From: Hoyosella sp. YIM 151337
GTDB lineage: Bacteria; Actinomycetota; Actinomycetes; Mycobacteriales; Mycobacteriaceae
Reading direction: 5' to 3'
DNA: 64,000 nt
NCBI RefSeq assembly: GCF_026041215.1
Contig: NZ_JAPEIQ010000006.1
Location: forward strand, 574,146 to 638,145
The position numbers and the translations under genes were made by a program. The number at the start of each line of letters is the position of its first letter. Position 1 is the stretch's first letter. The notes beneath the pieces were generated by a model. That model did not search any database. It was given only the letters and a program-made list of their open reading frames with translations, and had not been told where the DNA came from. Below are positions 7,989-20,394 of the stretch, one piece after another.

Positions 7989-9707
7989 TTATGCGATGCG
8001 GTCGCTCTGCTTCAGCGTCGACCACCCGATAGCTGCTGGCGCATGGCTCGGTACGACAGGGTGTCGCGGCGGAACAGGATCCATCCGCAGATAGGGTTCG
8101 CCTTGCTGTGGCCGCTGGTCAGCTTCTCCCTTGTTGGGCCACAGTGACGCGGCTCGCTCGGCCTGAGCTGAGATGGTGAGAGACGGGTTGACTCCCAGGT
8201 TCGCAGACACCGCGGCGCCATCAACCACGTGCAGCGTCGGGTAGCCGTACACACGGTGGTAGGGGTCGATGACACCGTGGTCAGCGTCTTCGCCTATTGC
8301 CGCGCCGCCGAGGAAGTGCGCCGTCAGCGGAATGTTGAACACTTCTGACCAGGTGCCTCCTGCGACACCCCCGATTTTCTCGGCAATACGCCGACAGGCC
8401 TCGTTACCCACCGGGATCCACGTGGGATTTGGCTCTCCATGTCCTTGCCTCGAGGTGAGCTTCCGCCCGAACAAACCACGCTTCGTGTATGTCGTGATCG
8501 AGTTGTCCAGATGCTGCATGACGAGCGCGATAATCGTTCGTTCACTCCAGTTGCGCACGGTGAGGACGCGCACGAACTGTGCGGGGTGCCTAAGTACGGC
8601 TAACACGAATTTCAGCCAGCGAGGCAGCTTGCCGCCACCGTCGACCATCAGGGTCTGCAGCATGCCCATCGCGTTGGAGCCTTTGCCGTACCGCACCGGT
8701 TCAATGTGGGTGTCGGCTGTCGGGTGGAACGATGAGGTAATCGCCACGCCTTTCGTGAGATCCATTTCTGGATCCACCTTGTACTTCGCGGCCCCCACAA
8801 TCGATTCCGAGTTTGTGCGTGTGAGCACACCCAGCTGGGGTGAAAGCGCCGGGAGCCTGCCTGCGTCATGCATTGCGAAAAGGAGGTTCTGCGTGCCCCA
8901 CGTCCCTGCGGCCAAAACGACGTGCCGAGAGGTGAAGTCCTTTCGGCGTTTACGCACCCACGCGCCGGTGCGTTCCGTTTCGACGCGCCAAGTTCCGTCC
9001 GCGTCTTGCGTCAAGCCCGTGACGGTCGTCAGAGGGAATATTTGTGCGCCAGCGTCCTCAGCAAGCCCGAGGTAGTTCTTGACCAGGGTGTTCTTGGCGC
9101 CGACGCGGCACCCGGTCATGCATGATCCGCACTCCGTGCAGCCTGTCCGGTCAGGACCGACCCCACCGAAGTAGGGATCCGGCACCGTCTTACCTGGTTC
9201 TCCGAGATACACGCCAACTGGGGTGTGGACGAATGTTCCGCCCGCGCCCATGTCTTCCGCGACTTCCTTCATCACGTAGTCCGCCGGAGTCATGTGCGGG
9301 AAGCGCACCACACCGAGCATGCGCTGCGCCTGCTCGTAATGTGGCGTCAATTCATTTCGCCAGTCGGTAATTCCCGACCATTGCCGGTCCTTGAAGAACG
9401 GCTCACCGGGGACGTACAGCGTGTTGGCGTAGTTCAGCGAACCACCACCCACACCTGCGCCCCCAAGAATCATGACGTCCCGGAGAAGATGCATCCGCTG
9501 GATCCCGTAGCACCCCAGCTTCGGCGCCCACAGAAACCGGCGAATATCCCAGCTTGTTTTCGGGAACTGGTCGTCGCCGAAACGGCGTCCTGCCTCGATG
9601 ACAGCGACCTTGTACCCCTTTTCGACGAGACGCAGCGCTGTGACGCTGCCGCCGAATCCAGAACCGACGATCACAACATCGAAATCGAGTGGGTTGCTGC
9701 TGGCCAC
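7989..9707 (-). CDS. choD: GMC oxidoreductase, ChoD-like cholesterol oxidase
   Basis: A flavoprotein of 572 residues. The N-terminus has the FAD dinucleotide motif DVVIVGSGFGGSVTALRLVE, then a GMC block (MILGGAGVGGGSLNYANTLY). A Cys-rich stretch (CTECGSCMTGC) typical of the ChoD branch follows, then the C-terminal VDGAAVSANLGVNPSLTI. Synteny with Rv3409c, next to guaB3 and guaB2, supports choD. Mycobacterial ChoD has been reported to oxidise 3-beta-hydroxysterols, but its physiological substrate is disputed. The GTG at 9707 is chosen because GGAGGT sits 6 bases upstream; an ATG at 9737 would add ten residues. Confidence 0.85.
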   Translation of the reverse strand: MASSNPLDFDVVIVGSGFGGSVTALRLVEKGYKVAVIEAGRRFGDDQFPKTSWDIRRFLWAPKLGCYGIQRMHLLRDVMILGGAGVGGGSLNYANTLYVPGEPFFKDRQWSGITDWRNELTPHYEQAQRMLGVVRFPHMTPADYVMKEVAEDMGAGGTFVHTPVGVYLGEPGKTVPDPYFGGVGPDRTGCTECGSCMTGCRVGAKNTLVKNYLGLAEDAGAQIFPLTTVTGLTQDADGTWRVETERTGAWVRKRRKDFTSRHVVLAAGTWGTQNLLFAMHDAGRLPALSPQLGVLTRTNSESIVGAAKYKVDPEMDLTKGVAITSSFHPTADTHIEPVRYGKGSNAMGMLQTLMVDGGGKLPRWLKFVLAVLRHPAQFVRVLTVRNWSERTIIALVMQHLDNSITTYTKRGLFGRKLTSRQGHGEPNPTWIPVGNEACRRIAEKIGGVAGGTWSEVFNIPLTAHFLGGAAIGEDADHGVIDPYHRVYGYPTLHVVDGAAVSANLGVNPSLTISAQAERAASLWPNKGEADQRPQQGEPYLRMDPVPPRHPVVPSHAPAAIGWSTLKQSDRIA

Positions 9708-9791
9708 GTTGCCACCTCCGCTGACGGGAAACTGCATCAAGTGTGCCGCACCAGGTCGCGGAGGAACAGCAGAGGTTCCCCTAACGGTGGA

Positions 9792-10925
9792 TCAGTAGCG
9801 AACCGTCAGCCCGACCTTCTGAAACTCTTTGAGATCGGAGTATCCCGCCTTCGCCATCGCCCGGCGCAGGCCGGCGACGATATTGATGTAACCGAACGGA
9901 TCGTCAGCGGGGCCGTTGAGCACCTTCTCCAGGCTGGTCTGCTCTTCAGGTGCCGTCATCTGGACGACCGAGCCGCGCGGCATCGAGGGATGCGCCGCGA
10001 CGGAGGGCCAGTACCAGCCACGCCCAGGCGCTTCCTTCGCAGCGGTCAGCATAGTTCCAAGCATCACCGCGTCAGCCCCGCAGGCGATTGCTTTGGCGAT
10101 GTCCCCCGAACTGTAGAGGTCGCCGTCGGCCAGCACATGGACGTATCTGCCACCAGTCTCGTCGAGGTATTCGCGCCGTGCCGCGGCTGCGTCAGCGATC
10201 GCTGTAGCCATGGGCACACCGATGCCCAGCACATCGTGCGTCGTTGTCGCCGCGGACGACCCATAGCCCACGATCACACCTGCCGCTCCGGTGCGCATCA
10301 GATGCAGCGCGGTGCGGTGATCACTGACGCCGCCAGCAACAACAGGCACATCAAGTTCCGCGATGAAATTCTTGAGATTGAGCGGCTCGTTGCTCGATAC
10401 ATGCTCGGCCGAAATGATCGTGCCCTGAATGACGAGGAGATCAATACCGGCTTCGAGCAGAATCGGGGTGAGTTCCCGCGCTTTCTGCGGACTGACACGC
10501 ACGGCGGTGGTAACCCCCGCGTCCCGCACCTCGGCTACCGCGGCGGCGAGCAGTTCTGGCTGCAATGGCGCCGCGTGCAGTTCTTGCAGCATCCTGATGG
10601 CTGCGGAGGGGCCGGCCTCACGCTCAGCCACCTCGGTGAGCTTGGCGAGCTTCTCTTCCACATCACGGTGACGCCCGATGAGGCCTTCGGCATTGAGGAC
10701 CGCGAGCCCGCCCAGCCGGTGGAACTCGACCGCGAAAGCGGGCGACGTGATCGCGTCAGAGGGGTGCGCCACGAGCGGTACACCGAACCGGTACGCGTCG
10801 AGCTGCCAGGCCGTCGACACTTCCTTCGCGGATCGCGTGCGCCGCGAAGGAACGACGCTCACGTCTGCCAATCCGTACGTGCGGCGAGCCGACCTGCCCA
10901 TACCGATCTCAACGTGGTCCTGCAC
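9792..10925 (-). CDS. guaB3: GuaB3-family IMP dehydrogenase-related protein
   Basis: 377 residues, shorter than true IMP dehydrogenase because the CBS pair is absent. It starts VEIGMGRSARRTYGLADVS, the GuaB3-family opening. The TIM barrel shows AGGVSDHRTALHLMRTGAAGVIVG and CGADAVMLGTMLTAAKEAPG. The Cys-containing active loop of GuaB (GSICTT) is not present in the usual form. The role is uncertain in mycobacteria, where GuaB2 is the essential enzyme. It lies 129 bp downstream of guaB on the same strand and upstream of choD, as in Mycobacterium and Rhodococcus. Confidence 0.9.
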   Translation of the reverse strand: MQDHVEIGMGRSARRTYGLADVSVVPSRRTRSAKEVSTAWQLDAYRFGVPLVAHPSDAITSPAFAVEFHRLGGLAVLNAEGLIGRHRDVEEKLAKLTEVAEREAGPSAAIRMLQELHAAPLQPELLAAAVAEVRDAGVTTAVRVSPQKARELTPILLEAGIDLLVIQGTIISAEHVSSNEPLNLKNFIAELDVPVVAGGVSDHRTALHLMRTGAAGVIVGYGSSAATTTHDVLGIGVPMATAIADAAAARREYLDETGGRYVHVLADGDLYSSGDIAKAIACGADAVMLGTMLTAAKEAPGRGWYWPSVAAHPSMPRGSVVQMTAPEEQTSLEKVLNGPADDPFGYINIVAGLRRAMAKAGYSDLKEFQKVGLTVRY

Positions 10926-11054
10926 GCGCGTCCCTCTCTGCTTGTGTGCGTGGCGGGCGCCGCCCTGTGCACACGCGTCAACGGCGCTGGGCAGACGAAA
11001 GCAGCACTCCTTGCGAGTACTGCGCCCGAAAACCGTACCTCACCCTCGCGGATC

Positions 11055-13038
<1,984 letters not shown>

Positions 13039-13473
13039 GTGCGCGATCAACTTCCACCTGGTTTACCGCCGGATCCCTTCGCAGATGATCCGCAGGATCC
13101 GGCTGCGGTACTCGACGCCCTGGACCCGGGGCAGCCTCTTGACCCGCACGAACGAATGGCGATCGAAGAGGACCTTCAGGATCTCGCTGTCTACGAGGCG
13201 CTGCTAGCGCACCGCGGCATCCGCGGCCTCGTCGTGTGCTGCGAGGATTGCCAGAAGGATCACTTTCACGACTGGGACATGCTGCGCGCGAATTTGCTCC
13301 AGCTGTTGACCGATGGGACAGTCCGCCCGCATGAACCCGCGTTCGACCCTAATCCAGAGGCGTACGTCACCTGGGATTACTGCCGTGGCTACGCCGACGG
13401 TGTGATGAGTGACATCTCACCACAGAACCGCGGTATCTACCGCTCTTGGCTCCAGGGTGGGAGAGAAGCCTAA
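13039..13473 (+). CDS. DUF5319 protein (Rv3412-like)
   Basis: A 144-residue acidic, soluble protein. Beginning at the GTG it reads MRDQLPPGLPPDPFADDP, the start of the Rv3412 family. The core is strongly conserved (EALLAHRGIRGLVVCCEDC, HDWDMLRANLLQLLTDGTVR, YVTWDYCRGYADG). Two cysteine pairs and several His residues suggest metal or redox chemistry, but no function is established. It sits between guaB and rsdA-sigD, as in mycobacteria, on the opposite strand. The start is supported by the leaderless promoter. Confidence 0.85.
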   Translation: MRDQLPPGLPPDPFADDPQDPAAVLDALDPGQPLDPHERMAIEEDLQDLAVYEALLAHRGIRGLVVCCEDCQKDHFHDWDMLRANLLQLLTDGTVRPHEPAFDPNPEAYVTWDYCRGYADGVMSDISPQNRGIYRSWLQGGREA

Positions 13474-13491
13474 CCTGTGCAACGGATATAG

Positions 13492-13530
13492 CGTGGCCCC
13501 CCGAATGTCATATTCGGGGGGCCACGTTTC
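13492..13530. terminator. Strong terminator between DUF5319 and rsdA genes
   Basis: A perfect 15-bp stem (13492-13506 with 13512-13526) holds the five-base loop GTCAT and is followed by TTTCTCTT on the plus strand. It sits between convergent stops and fits an intrinsic terminator for the plus-strand gene. The reverse direction lacks a clear U-tract. Confidence 0.85.
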
Positions 13531-13561
13531 TCTTCAGTGACGGTGACTGCCGTGGCAGCGA

Positions 13562-14635
13562 TCAGCGCAGTCGCGGATCGTCCGGCAACAGCGGCAGCTG
13601 ATCGAGGATTGACGGGATGTCATGTTCCGGCAGCTGCGTCGTGGTCGGTTGCAGCGATGTCGGTACGCGCAGCGTCGTTGTCGGTGCGGAGTCCGCGGGC
13701 GGCTGCGTTGGCTCCGGTGCAGTCGTTTCCACCGGCGGCGGCGGATCGAGCGGCAGATCCAGGATCTCCGGCGGGATTGTCACCGGAGGTGGCGGTGCCA
13801 CCGGGAGCGTGGGCTCCGGGAAGTACGGCGGCAGCGGTATCTGGGTGATCGGCGGCAGCGGAACCGTGCGCATAATGTCGGGATCCAGCGTAAATGTCGG
13901 CAGCTCGACCGGTGAGGTGTCACGCGGCTGTGTCACTTCTGGAGCCGAAGTGCGTTTCGGGGTAGTGGTCACCGGAGCGACATCAGTTCGGCCGCCCTCG
14001 CGCTCGGCGCGCTCGCTGAGTGTCCGCAACTTGTTAGACAGTTCAGTCTGCTGGGGGCCGCCCACGGTGCTCAGCTGCGAGGCAACCGAGTCGAGGAGAT
14101 CTTTCGCCCGATCAACGTCGCCACTTTCGAGGGCCTGCTCGGCTTGTTCCAGGTCACTGCGTAACCCGGCCACCAGAACCGTGGTGCTATCTGATCCGTG
14201 GATAGCTTGTCGCACACCCCACAGCGGGTCGCCTGGCTGTGCGTTTTGCGAAACCACCGCGACTCCGCCAACCACGAATGCCGCGGCAGCGGCAGCACCC
14301 GCCACAGAGGTCAGCCAGCGCATCCGTCGCGGACGGCGCGACGAGATGTGCGTAACGGGCGCAACGACGAGTTCTCGTTCGATCTCGTCGACGGTGGGTG
14401 CCTCGGGAAGCGGCGCAGCGATGACCTCTTCCCGCCACTGCAGGAGCAGATCAGCGAGTTCACGTTCCTCCGCGGTCACGTCGTCCGCGACGGAGCCTTG
14501 CGCGAGCGCGCTCAGAAACTCGTCGTCGTGCAACAAGCTACTGATGTCAGCGACCCCATCCGGCGCCGCGCTGTCCATCAGTTCCTCATCACGGCTGGCG
14601 CCGTTGCCTTCGCCAAAACCGTCGCGCCTAGCCAT
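13562..14635 (-). CDS. rsdA: Anti-sigma-D factor RsdA
   Basis: A 357-residue membrane protein that sequesters SigD. The cytoplasmic N-terminus carries the sigma-binding segment (ADISSLLHDDEFLSALAQG, then LADLLLQWREEV). One transmembrane helix lies at about 112-132 (WLTSVAGAAAAAAFVVGGVA). The extracytoplasmic part has a helical region (LEQAEQALESGDVDRAKDLL) and a long Pro/Thr-rich tail of about 150 residues. Control by regulated proteolysis is known for the family. The ATG at 14635 overlaps the sigD stop by 8 bases, coupling their translation, as in Rv3413c-Rv3414c. Confidence 0.88.
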   Translation of the reverse strand: MARRDGFGEGNGASRDEELMDSAAPDGVADISSLLHDDEFLSALAQGSVADDVTAEERELADLLLQWREEVIAAPLPEAPTVDEIERELVVAPVTHISSRRPRRMRWLTSVAGAAAAAAFVVGGVAVVSQNAQPGDPLWGVRQAIHGSDSTTVLVAGLRSDLEQAEQALESGDVDRAKDLLDSVASQLSTVGGPQQTELSNKLRTLSERAEREGGRTDVAPVTTTPKRTSAPEVTQPRDTSPVELPTFTLDPDIMRTVPLPPITQIPLPPYFPEPTLPVAPPPPVTIPPEILDLPLDPPPPVETTAPEPTQPPADSAPTTTLRVPTSLQPTTTQLPEHDIPSILDQLPLLPDDPRLR

Positions 14636-15290
14636 CGATCTCACCCACTCTCCCCATCGCCTTCTTGAGCTTTGCCAAAGCCCGATGCTGCGCTACGCGC
14701 ACAGCACCCGCGGTGCTTCCAACAATTTCCGCAGCTTCTTGGGCTGATACGCCCTCGATCACGCGGAGGATGAGGATTTCCCGCTGTTCTGGGGAGAGTG
14801 AGTTGAGCAGTTCCTGCACCCGGCGGGACGACTCGCTGAGTAGCGCGTGCCCCTCGGGTCCATCGTCAGGTGACGCGAAATCGGGCATCTCCTCAGTGGG
14901 ATCTTGCCGATTGCGCGCAGAACTACGGTGCGCATCTGCCACTTTGTGAGCGGCGATGCCATACACGAACGACATGAACGGACGCCCCTGGTCCTGATAG
15001 CGGGGCAAAGCCGTCATGACCGCCATGCACACCTCCTGCGCCACGTCGTCCGCGGACACATGCCCGCGTTCTCCGATACCAACCCTGGCCCGGCAGTAGC
15101 GAACCACTGCAGGGCGAATCGCCTCCAAAACAGTAGAGAGAGCAGCTCTGTCGCCGCGGCCGGCAGCCACAACGGCAATGCTGAGTTCCTCATCTGACAT
15201 CTTCATCGCCAGATGAGGCGATGGCGTTACAGGAGCTTGACCGGCTTCCTTAACACCATCTTCGGAGGCAAGTTCGCGTGCTTCAGACAT
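14628..15290 (-). CDS. sigD: ECF-type sigma factor SigD
   Basis: A 220-residue ECF sigma factor. Region 2 is RYCRARVG...ADDVAQEVCMAVMTALPRYQ with FMSFVYGIAAHKVADAHR. Region 4 is LSPEQREILILRVIEGVSAQ then GSTAGAVRVAQHRALAKLK, a helix-turn-helix that contacts the -35. The ATG at 15290 begins MSEARELASEDGV; an internal start at MKMSDEEL would remove 30 residues of weakly conserved leader. It is followed at once by its anti-sigma factor. A TATAAG on the minus strand near 15350 could be a promoter element. Confidence 0.92.
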   Translation of the reverse strand: MSEARELASEDGVKEAGQAPVTPSPHLAMKMSDEELSIAVVAAGRGDRAALSTVLEAIRPAVVRYCRARVGIGERGHVSADDVAQEVCMAVMTALPRYQDQGRPFMSFVYGIAAHKVADAHRSSARNRQDPTEEMPDFASPDDGPEGHALLSESSRRVQELLNSLSPEQREILILRVIEGVSAQEAAEIVGSTAGAVRVAQHRALAKLKKAMGRVGEIDG

Positions 15291-15416
15291 TCGGTAGGTC
15301 CGTGCAGTGGGGTCCAGGTGGTCGCCGACGTCGCTTCGGTACTTATACGACAATACCGGCCCCTTCCGACACGATTAGCCAAACGCCAAGGTCACTCTCG
15401 GGACGAAGCGGAGCAC

Positions 15417-16295
15417 TCACGCGAATACCCCTCCACGCCTACGTAAAACACGTGCGAACGCGGCGCTGCGTTCATTTGCAGCCGGATCATTTGACAACAA
15501 TTGTGCCGACGCCCACGCCAGCGGATACAAATCATGCGATTCCGCCGCCTCTAGGCACCGCCACGCGAGCGCAGCTGCCCCGGCCGGATTCGCGCCGGCA
15601 TGCATCGCTGCAGCGGCCATCAATTCGGATTTAATCTGGTGGCGCACGGAGGACCGACTTCGCGCGCGCTCCACTGCGGCGTCTGCCCACCGACGACCCG
15701 CGCCCGGATCGCCGGAGTACAGAGCAAGTTCACAGCGGACCCAGTCGCGACGAAGCCGCTGGCGCCACAGATCCCCCTCGTGCCGGCGCCCATCCACTAC
15801 TACGTCGAGGCGGTCGAGCAGACGGCCTGCAACAGCGAATCGGTGCGCACCGATTGCGTCCGCAGCGAGGCCAGTAATCGCATCACACCATGCTTCCCTA
15901 CATAACGCCGAGGCACCATCCGCCGGTTGAATGACATTCCGGCTGCTGGGGGCCCTTCCCGTGACGATTGCGAGGGCGCGGCCATCCAGCACTGCAGCCG
16001 TTTGGTATCTCCCGCACTGTCGCTGCAATGATCCCCAAGTGCTGTACGCGAGCGCTTCCTCCGCACCGGTCTCCGGGGCAGCCGACTGCCGCGTGATGTC
16101 TTCGAGCTGCGTCTGTGCAGCTGCGTAGAATCCTGCAGCACCCAGAACGACCGCACGCAGCCACTTTCCCAAGCGGCTTTCCGGCACGGGGACGGGTACG
16201 GCGATGGGCCGCCCACCAAAGGCAACCTCCCACAACTGGGCGGCGCCGCCGCTATCGCTGCCCACACTCGCCCCCTGTCGAGAAAGCCGGCCCAT
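15417..16295 (-). CDS. Rv3415c-like helical-repeat protein
   Basis: 292 residues, soluble and Ala/Arg-rich, with alternating helices that look TPR-like (STWGSLQRQCGRYQTAAVLD, DAIGAHRFAVAGRLLDRLD, AALAWRCLEAAESHDLYPLA). There are no catalytic motifs. It matches Rv3415c by position, lying between sigD and whiB3. Whether it shares the sigD transcript is unclear, because sigD starts 126 bases downstream of its stop. Function is unknown. Confidence 0.72.
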   Translation of the reverse strand: MGRLSRQGASVGSDSGGAAQLWEVAFGGRPIAVPVPVPESRLGKWLRAVVLGAAGFYAAAQTQLEDITRQSAAPETGAEEALAYSTWGSLQRQCGRYQTAAVLDGRALAIVTGRAPSSRNVIQPADGASALCREAWCDAITGLAADAIGAHRFAVAGRLLDRLDVVVDGRRHEGDLWRQRLRRDWVRCELALYSGDPGAGRRWADAAVERARSRSSVRHQIKSELMAAAAMHAGANPAGAAALAWRCLEAAESHDLYPLAWASAQLLSNDPAANERSAAFARVLRRRGGVFA

Positions 16296-16734
16296 ACCGC
16301 AACGTCCGATAATGAATAAATTACTTCACGCCGTGTTCACATGCGCGTCAGCTAAGTTTAATCATCGCATGGCAGTACGCCTACTTAAACAACAGATTAC
16401 GCAATGTGACTTTCCTCAATACGCAGTCGACCAGTAAATCACCGTGGGTGCAAATCGCGAACCAGCCATTAGCCAGACAGGCAGCCGCAATAGCCTGTCT
16501 GCCTGCGCCTTTATATTGCTGTCATTCATTCAGCAGACAGCAAGGTCACGATTCCATAAACAAGAAAATCTCATGAAGCGGAACAACCTCCGGCTGCGCG
16601 GCATTGGGCGGGGTTGACGAGATTTCTACACGCCGCCTAATGTGATGATCCGTTCACTAGATCTCAAAACAATAGCTTTTAGGTGCGGGAATTGCCCGGT
16701 CAATATTTTCGGGCGCATACGATGAGGAGGCACG
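16296..16734. other. AT-richer intergenic region upstream of whiB3
   Basis: A 439-base gap noticeably richer in A+T than the flanks, with no plausible reading frame. It holds two inverted repeats built on CAGACAG/CTGTCTG, listed separately. It is probably the long regulatory region of whiB3 together with the promoter of the divergent Rv3415c-like gene. No confident -35/-10 pair was found. Confidence 0.5.
16474..16541. repeat. Two inverted repeats of CAGACAG type upstream of whiB3
   Basis: CAGACAGGC (16474-16482) pairs with GCCTGTCTG (16493-16501) across a 10-base loop. GCTGTC (16518-16523) pairs with GACAGC (16536-16541) across 12 bases. The shared CAGACAG core suggests one DNA-binding protein, although either repeat could also act as RNA structure. 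Confidence 0.5.
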
Positions 16735-17028
16735 ATGCCGCAGCCCCACCAGCTCCCAGGGCCGGTCAACGACCGTTGGGATTGGCAACGGCATGGCTTG
16801 TGCCGCGGGGTGGATTCCTCTGTCTTCTTCCATCCCGACGGTGAACGTGGTCGCGCGCGGCTCGAGCGCGAACGCCGCGCGAAAGCATTGTGCCGTGACT
16901 GCCCCGTCCTGACTCAGTGCCGTGAGCATGCTCTGACCGTCGGCGAACCTTACGGAATTTGGGGCGGCATGTCCGAATCGGAACGCCTGCAGTTGATGAA
17001 GGTCTCAGGCTCGAGGTTCATCGCCTGA
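16735..17028 (+). CDS. whiB3: WhiB-family Fe-S transcription factor WhiB3
   Basis: A 97-residue redox-sensing regulator. Cys23, Cys53, Cys56 and Cys62 form the C-X29-C-X2-C-X5-C ligand set of a [4Fe-4S] cluster. The G(I/V)WGG turn (YGIWGG) is present, followed by a short tail that interacts with the sigma factor or DNA. GGAGG lies four bases before the ATG. WhiB3 in mycobacteria responds to oxygen and NO and redirects lipid synthesis. The position opposite groEL1 and beside Rv3415c and sigD matches the mycobacterial whiB3 locus. Confidence 0.93.
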   Translation: MPQPHQLPGPVNDRWDWQRHGLCRGVDSSVFFHPDGERGRARLERERRAKALCRDCPVLTQCREHALTVGEPYGIWGGMSESERLQLMKVSGSRFIA

Positions 17029-17041
17029 GTGACCAGACGTG

Positions 17042-17075
17042 AGTGCCCGGCCGTCGCGCGCGACGGCCGGGCACT
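17042..17075. terminator. Bidirectional terminator between whiB3 and groEL1
   Basis: A perfect 34-base palindrome with 17 bases per arm, centred at 17058/17059, lies between convergent whiB3 and groEL1. It is G+C-rich with only a poor U-run (TCATCAC), typical of actinobacterial terminators. Confidence 0.8.
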
Positions 17076-17090
17076 TCATCACACTGCCCG

Positions 17091-18725
<1,635 letters not shown>

Positions 18726-18763
18726 TTACGGGCGGCCGTGCGAGTGCCACCCTGGGATGCTCA

Positions 18764-18807
18764 ACCGCCCCGGTGCAGAGTGTGTTGCTGCTCAGCTCCG
18801 GGGCGGT
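18764..18807 (-). other. Hairpin in the groES-groEL1 intergenic RNA
   Basis: ACCGCCCCGG (18764-18773) pairs with CCGGGGCGGT (18798-18807), a 10-bp GC stem with a 24-base loop, lying between groES and groEL1 on the transcribed strand. It could be a processing or stability element, or a partial terminator that sets the GroES:GroEL1 ratio. Confidence 0.6.
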
Positions 18808-18831
18808 CAGAGTGTTAGATCAGTAGACGCG

Positions 18832-19134
18832 TCACTTCGACACGACTGCGAGGACGTCCCGCGCCGACAGGATCAGGTATTCCTCACCGGAGTACTTGAT
18901 TTCGGTGCCACCGTACTTGCTGTAGATGACGACGTCGCCTTCCTTGACGTCAAGCGGGATGCGCTTCCCACCACTCTCATCCCAGCGGCCGGGGCCAACC
19001 GCAATAACGGTGCCCTCCTGCGGCTTTTCCTTAGCGGTGTCAGGAATAACCAGGCCGGAAGCGGTAGTCGTCTCGGCCTCGTTAGCCTGAACGAGGATCT
19101 TGTCCTCGAGCGGCTTGATGTTCACGCTCGCCAC
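18832..19134 (-). CDS. groES: Co-chaperonin GroES
   Basis: A 100-residue 10-kDa chaperonin ([18 protein letters not shown], mobile loop [18 protein letters not shown], then [15 protein letters not shown]). The GTG at 19134 is preceded by GGAGG with a seven-base spacer and gives the exact family length. An upstream in-frame extension has no match. It is first in the groES-groEL1 operon with a leader of about 120 bases. Confidence 0.97.
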   Translation of the reverse strand: MASVNIKPLEDKILVQANEAETTTASGLVIPDTAKEKPQEGTVIAVGPGRWDESGGKRIPLDVKEGDVVIYSKYGGTEIKYSGEEYLILSARDVLAVVSK

Positions 19135-19256
19135 GATGAACCCTCCATATTTGATCATGGTGTCCGGTTGACAGCCGGACGTCTTGGTTCGTTCTACGAT
19201 TCGCGACACTTCTTCGAGCCCCGTCGTCGCGGGTGCCGGGACCAATTCGGCGTCGA

Positions 19257-19283
19257 CTAGCACTCTATACACGAGAGTGCTAG
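19257..19283. promoter_or_regulatory. CIRCE operator (HrcA site) of groES-groEL1
   Basis: CTAGCACTC-N9-GAGTGCTAG, the canonical CIRCE layout with a nine-base spacer. A further CTAGCACTC overlaps at 19280-19288. HrcA binds this element and represses chaperonin genes until heat or misfolding stress. Confidence 0.93.
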
Positions 19284-19290
19284 CACTCAA
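19262..19290 (-). promoter_or_regulatory. Promoter of groES embedded in CIRCE
   Basis: On the minus strand TTGAGT (19290-19285), a 17-base spacer and TAGAGT (19267-19262) form a vegetative-type promoter. Both hexamers lie in or against the CIRCE arms, so HrcA and RNA polymerase would compete. The implied leader is about 120 bases. Confidence 0.7.
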
Positions 19291-19338
19291 GGCCGACTCC
19301 CGCAGAAGTGGTTTTCCAGCAGCGAACAGACTGCCCGA

Positions 19339-20394
19339 TCACTCCGGCACTTGGCTTACCGTCACCGGCAGCGCAGGGTCTGTCGCCGCCGTGAGAGCTG
19401 ACGGTGCGGCTCCTGCATGAACCAGGTGCGCTCCTAGCGAAGCAATCATTGCTCCGTTGTCTGTGCACAACCGCGGACGCGGCACCCGCAACTCGATCCC
19501 GGCGGCACGGCATCGTTCTTCCGCGAGTGCCCGAAGGCGGGAATTCGCGGCCACACCCCCACTGATCACCAGCGTTCGCACCCCGGTGTCCACGGCAGCG
19601 CGTACAGCCTTCATCGACAGCACATCAGCGACCGCTTCCTGGAAGGATGCCGCAACGTCGGCTTTGTTCACCGGCGTCCCCGCGCGCTCCGCTTGCTCCA
19701 TGTACCGCGCAACGGCGGTTTTCAGCCCCGAGAAAGAAAACGCGTGGCGCGCGTCTCGTGGCCCCGTCATACCTCGCGGAAAGGGAATGGCTTCGCGATT
19801 ACCGGTGCGGGCGAGTTGGTCCAGAACAGGGCCTCCGGGATAGCCAAGCCCGAGGAGCCGCGCGATCTTGTCGTACGCTTCGCCCGCTGCGTCGTCAACA
19901 GTCGCGCCAAGCTCGACGATCGGATCGCCGAGCGAACGCACGTGGAGCAGGCTGGTGTGACCACCGGACACGAGCAGTGCAACGCACGGAGGCAGCGGCC
20001 CGCTTTCGAGGGCGTCCACTGCGACGTGTCCGCCGAGGTGATTGATCGCGTAGAAGGGCACGTTCCACGCTGCGGCGTACGCCTTGGCAGCAGCGGCCCC
20101 CACCAGCAGCGCACCCGCTAACCCTGGTCCAATCGTTGCTGCCACGACGTCTGGTTTCAGCACACCGGCGGTGGCGAGCGCCCGGCGCATGGTCGGCACA
20201 ATCGCTTCGAGGTGTGCGCGCGATGCAATTTCCGGCACCACGCCGCCGTATCGCACGTGTTCGCTGACGCTTGACGCAACTTCATCGGCGAGCAGTTTCA
20301 CCGTGCCGTCGGCGCTTAGTTCAGCGATCCCGACGCCAGTTTCGTCGCAAGAAGTTTCGATACCCAGCACAATTGTGGGCCGCCTCTCAGCCAT
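19339..20394 (-). CDS. tsaD: tRNA N6-threonylcarbamoyladenosine transferase TsaD
   Basis: 351 residues of the Kae1/Gcp family. The start [15 protein letters not shown] and the metal-binding HLGGHV (two His) are present, as are [13 protein letters not shown] and [13 protein letters not shown]. TsaD transfers threonylcarbamoyl to A37 of ANN-reading tRNAs together with TsaB and TsaE, both encoded just upstream in the same operon. The ATG overlaps the rimI stop by eight bases. Confidence 0.96.
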   Translation of the reverse strand: MAERRPTIVLGIETSCDETGVGIAELSADGTVKLLADEVASSVSEHVRYGGVVPEIASRAHLEAIVPTMRRALATAGVLKPDVVAATIGPGLAGALLVGAAAAKAYAAAWNVPFYAINHLGGHVAVDALESGPLPPCVALLVSGGHTSLLHVRSLGDPIVELGATVDDAAGEAYDKIARLLGLGYPGGPVLDQLARTGNREAIPFPRGMTGPRDARHAFSFSGLKTAVARYMEQAERAGTPVNKADVAASFQEAVADVLSMKAVRAAVDTGVRTLVISGGVAANSRLRALAEERCRAAGIELRVPRPRLCTDNGAMIASLGAHLVHAGAAPSALTAATDPALPVTVSQVPE

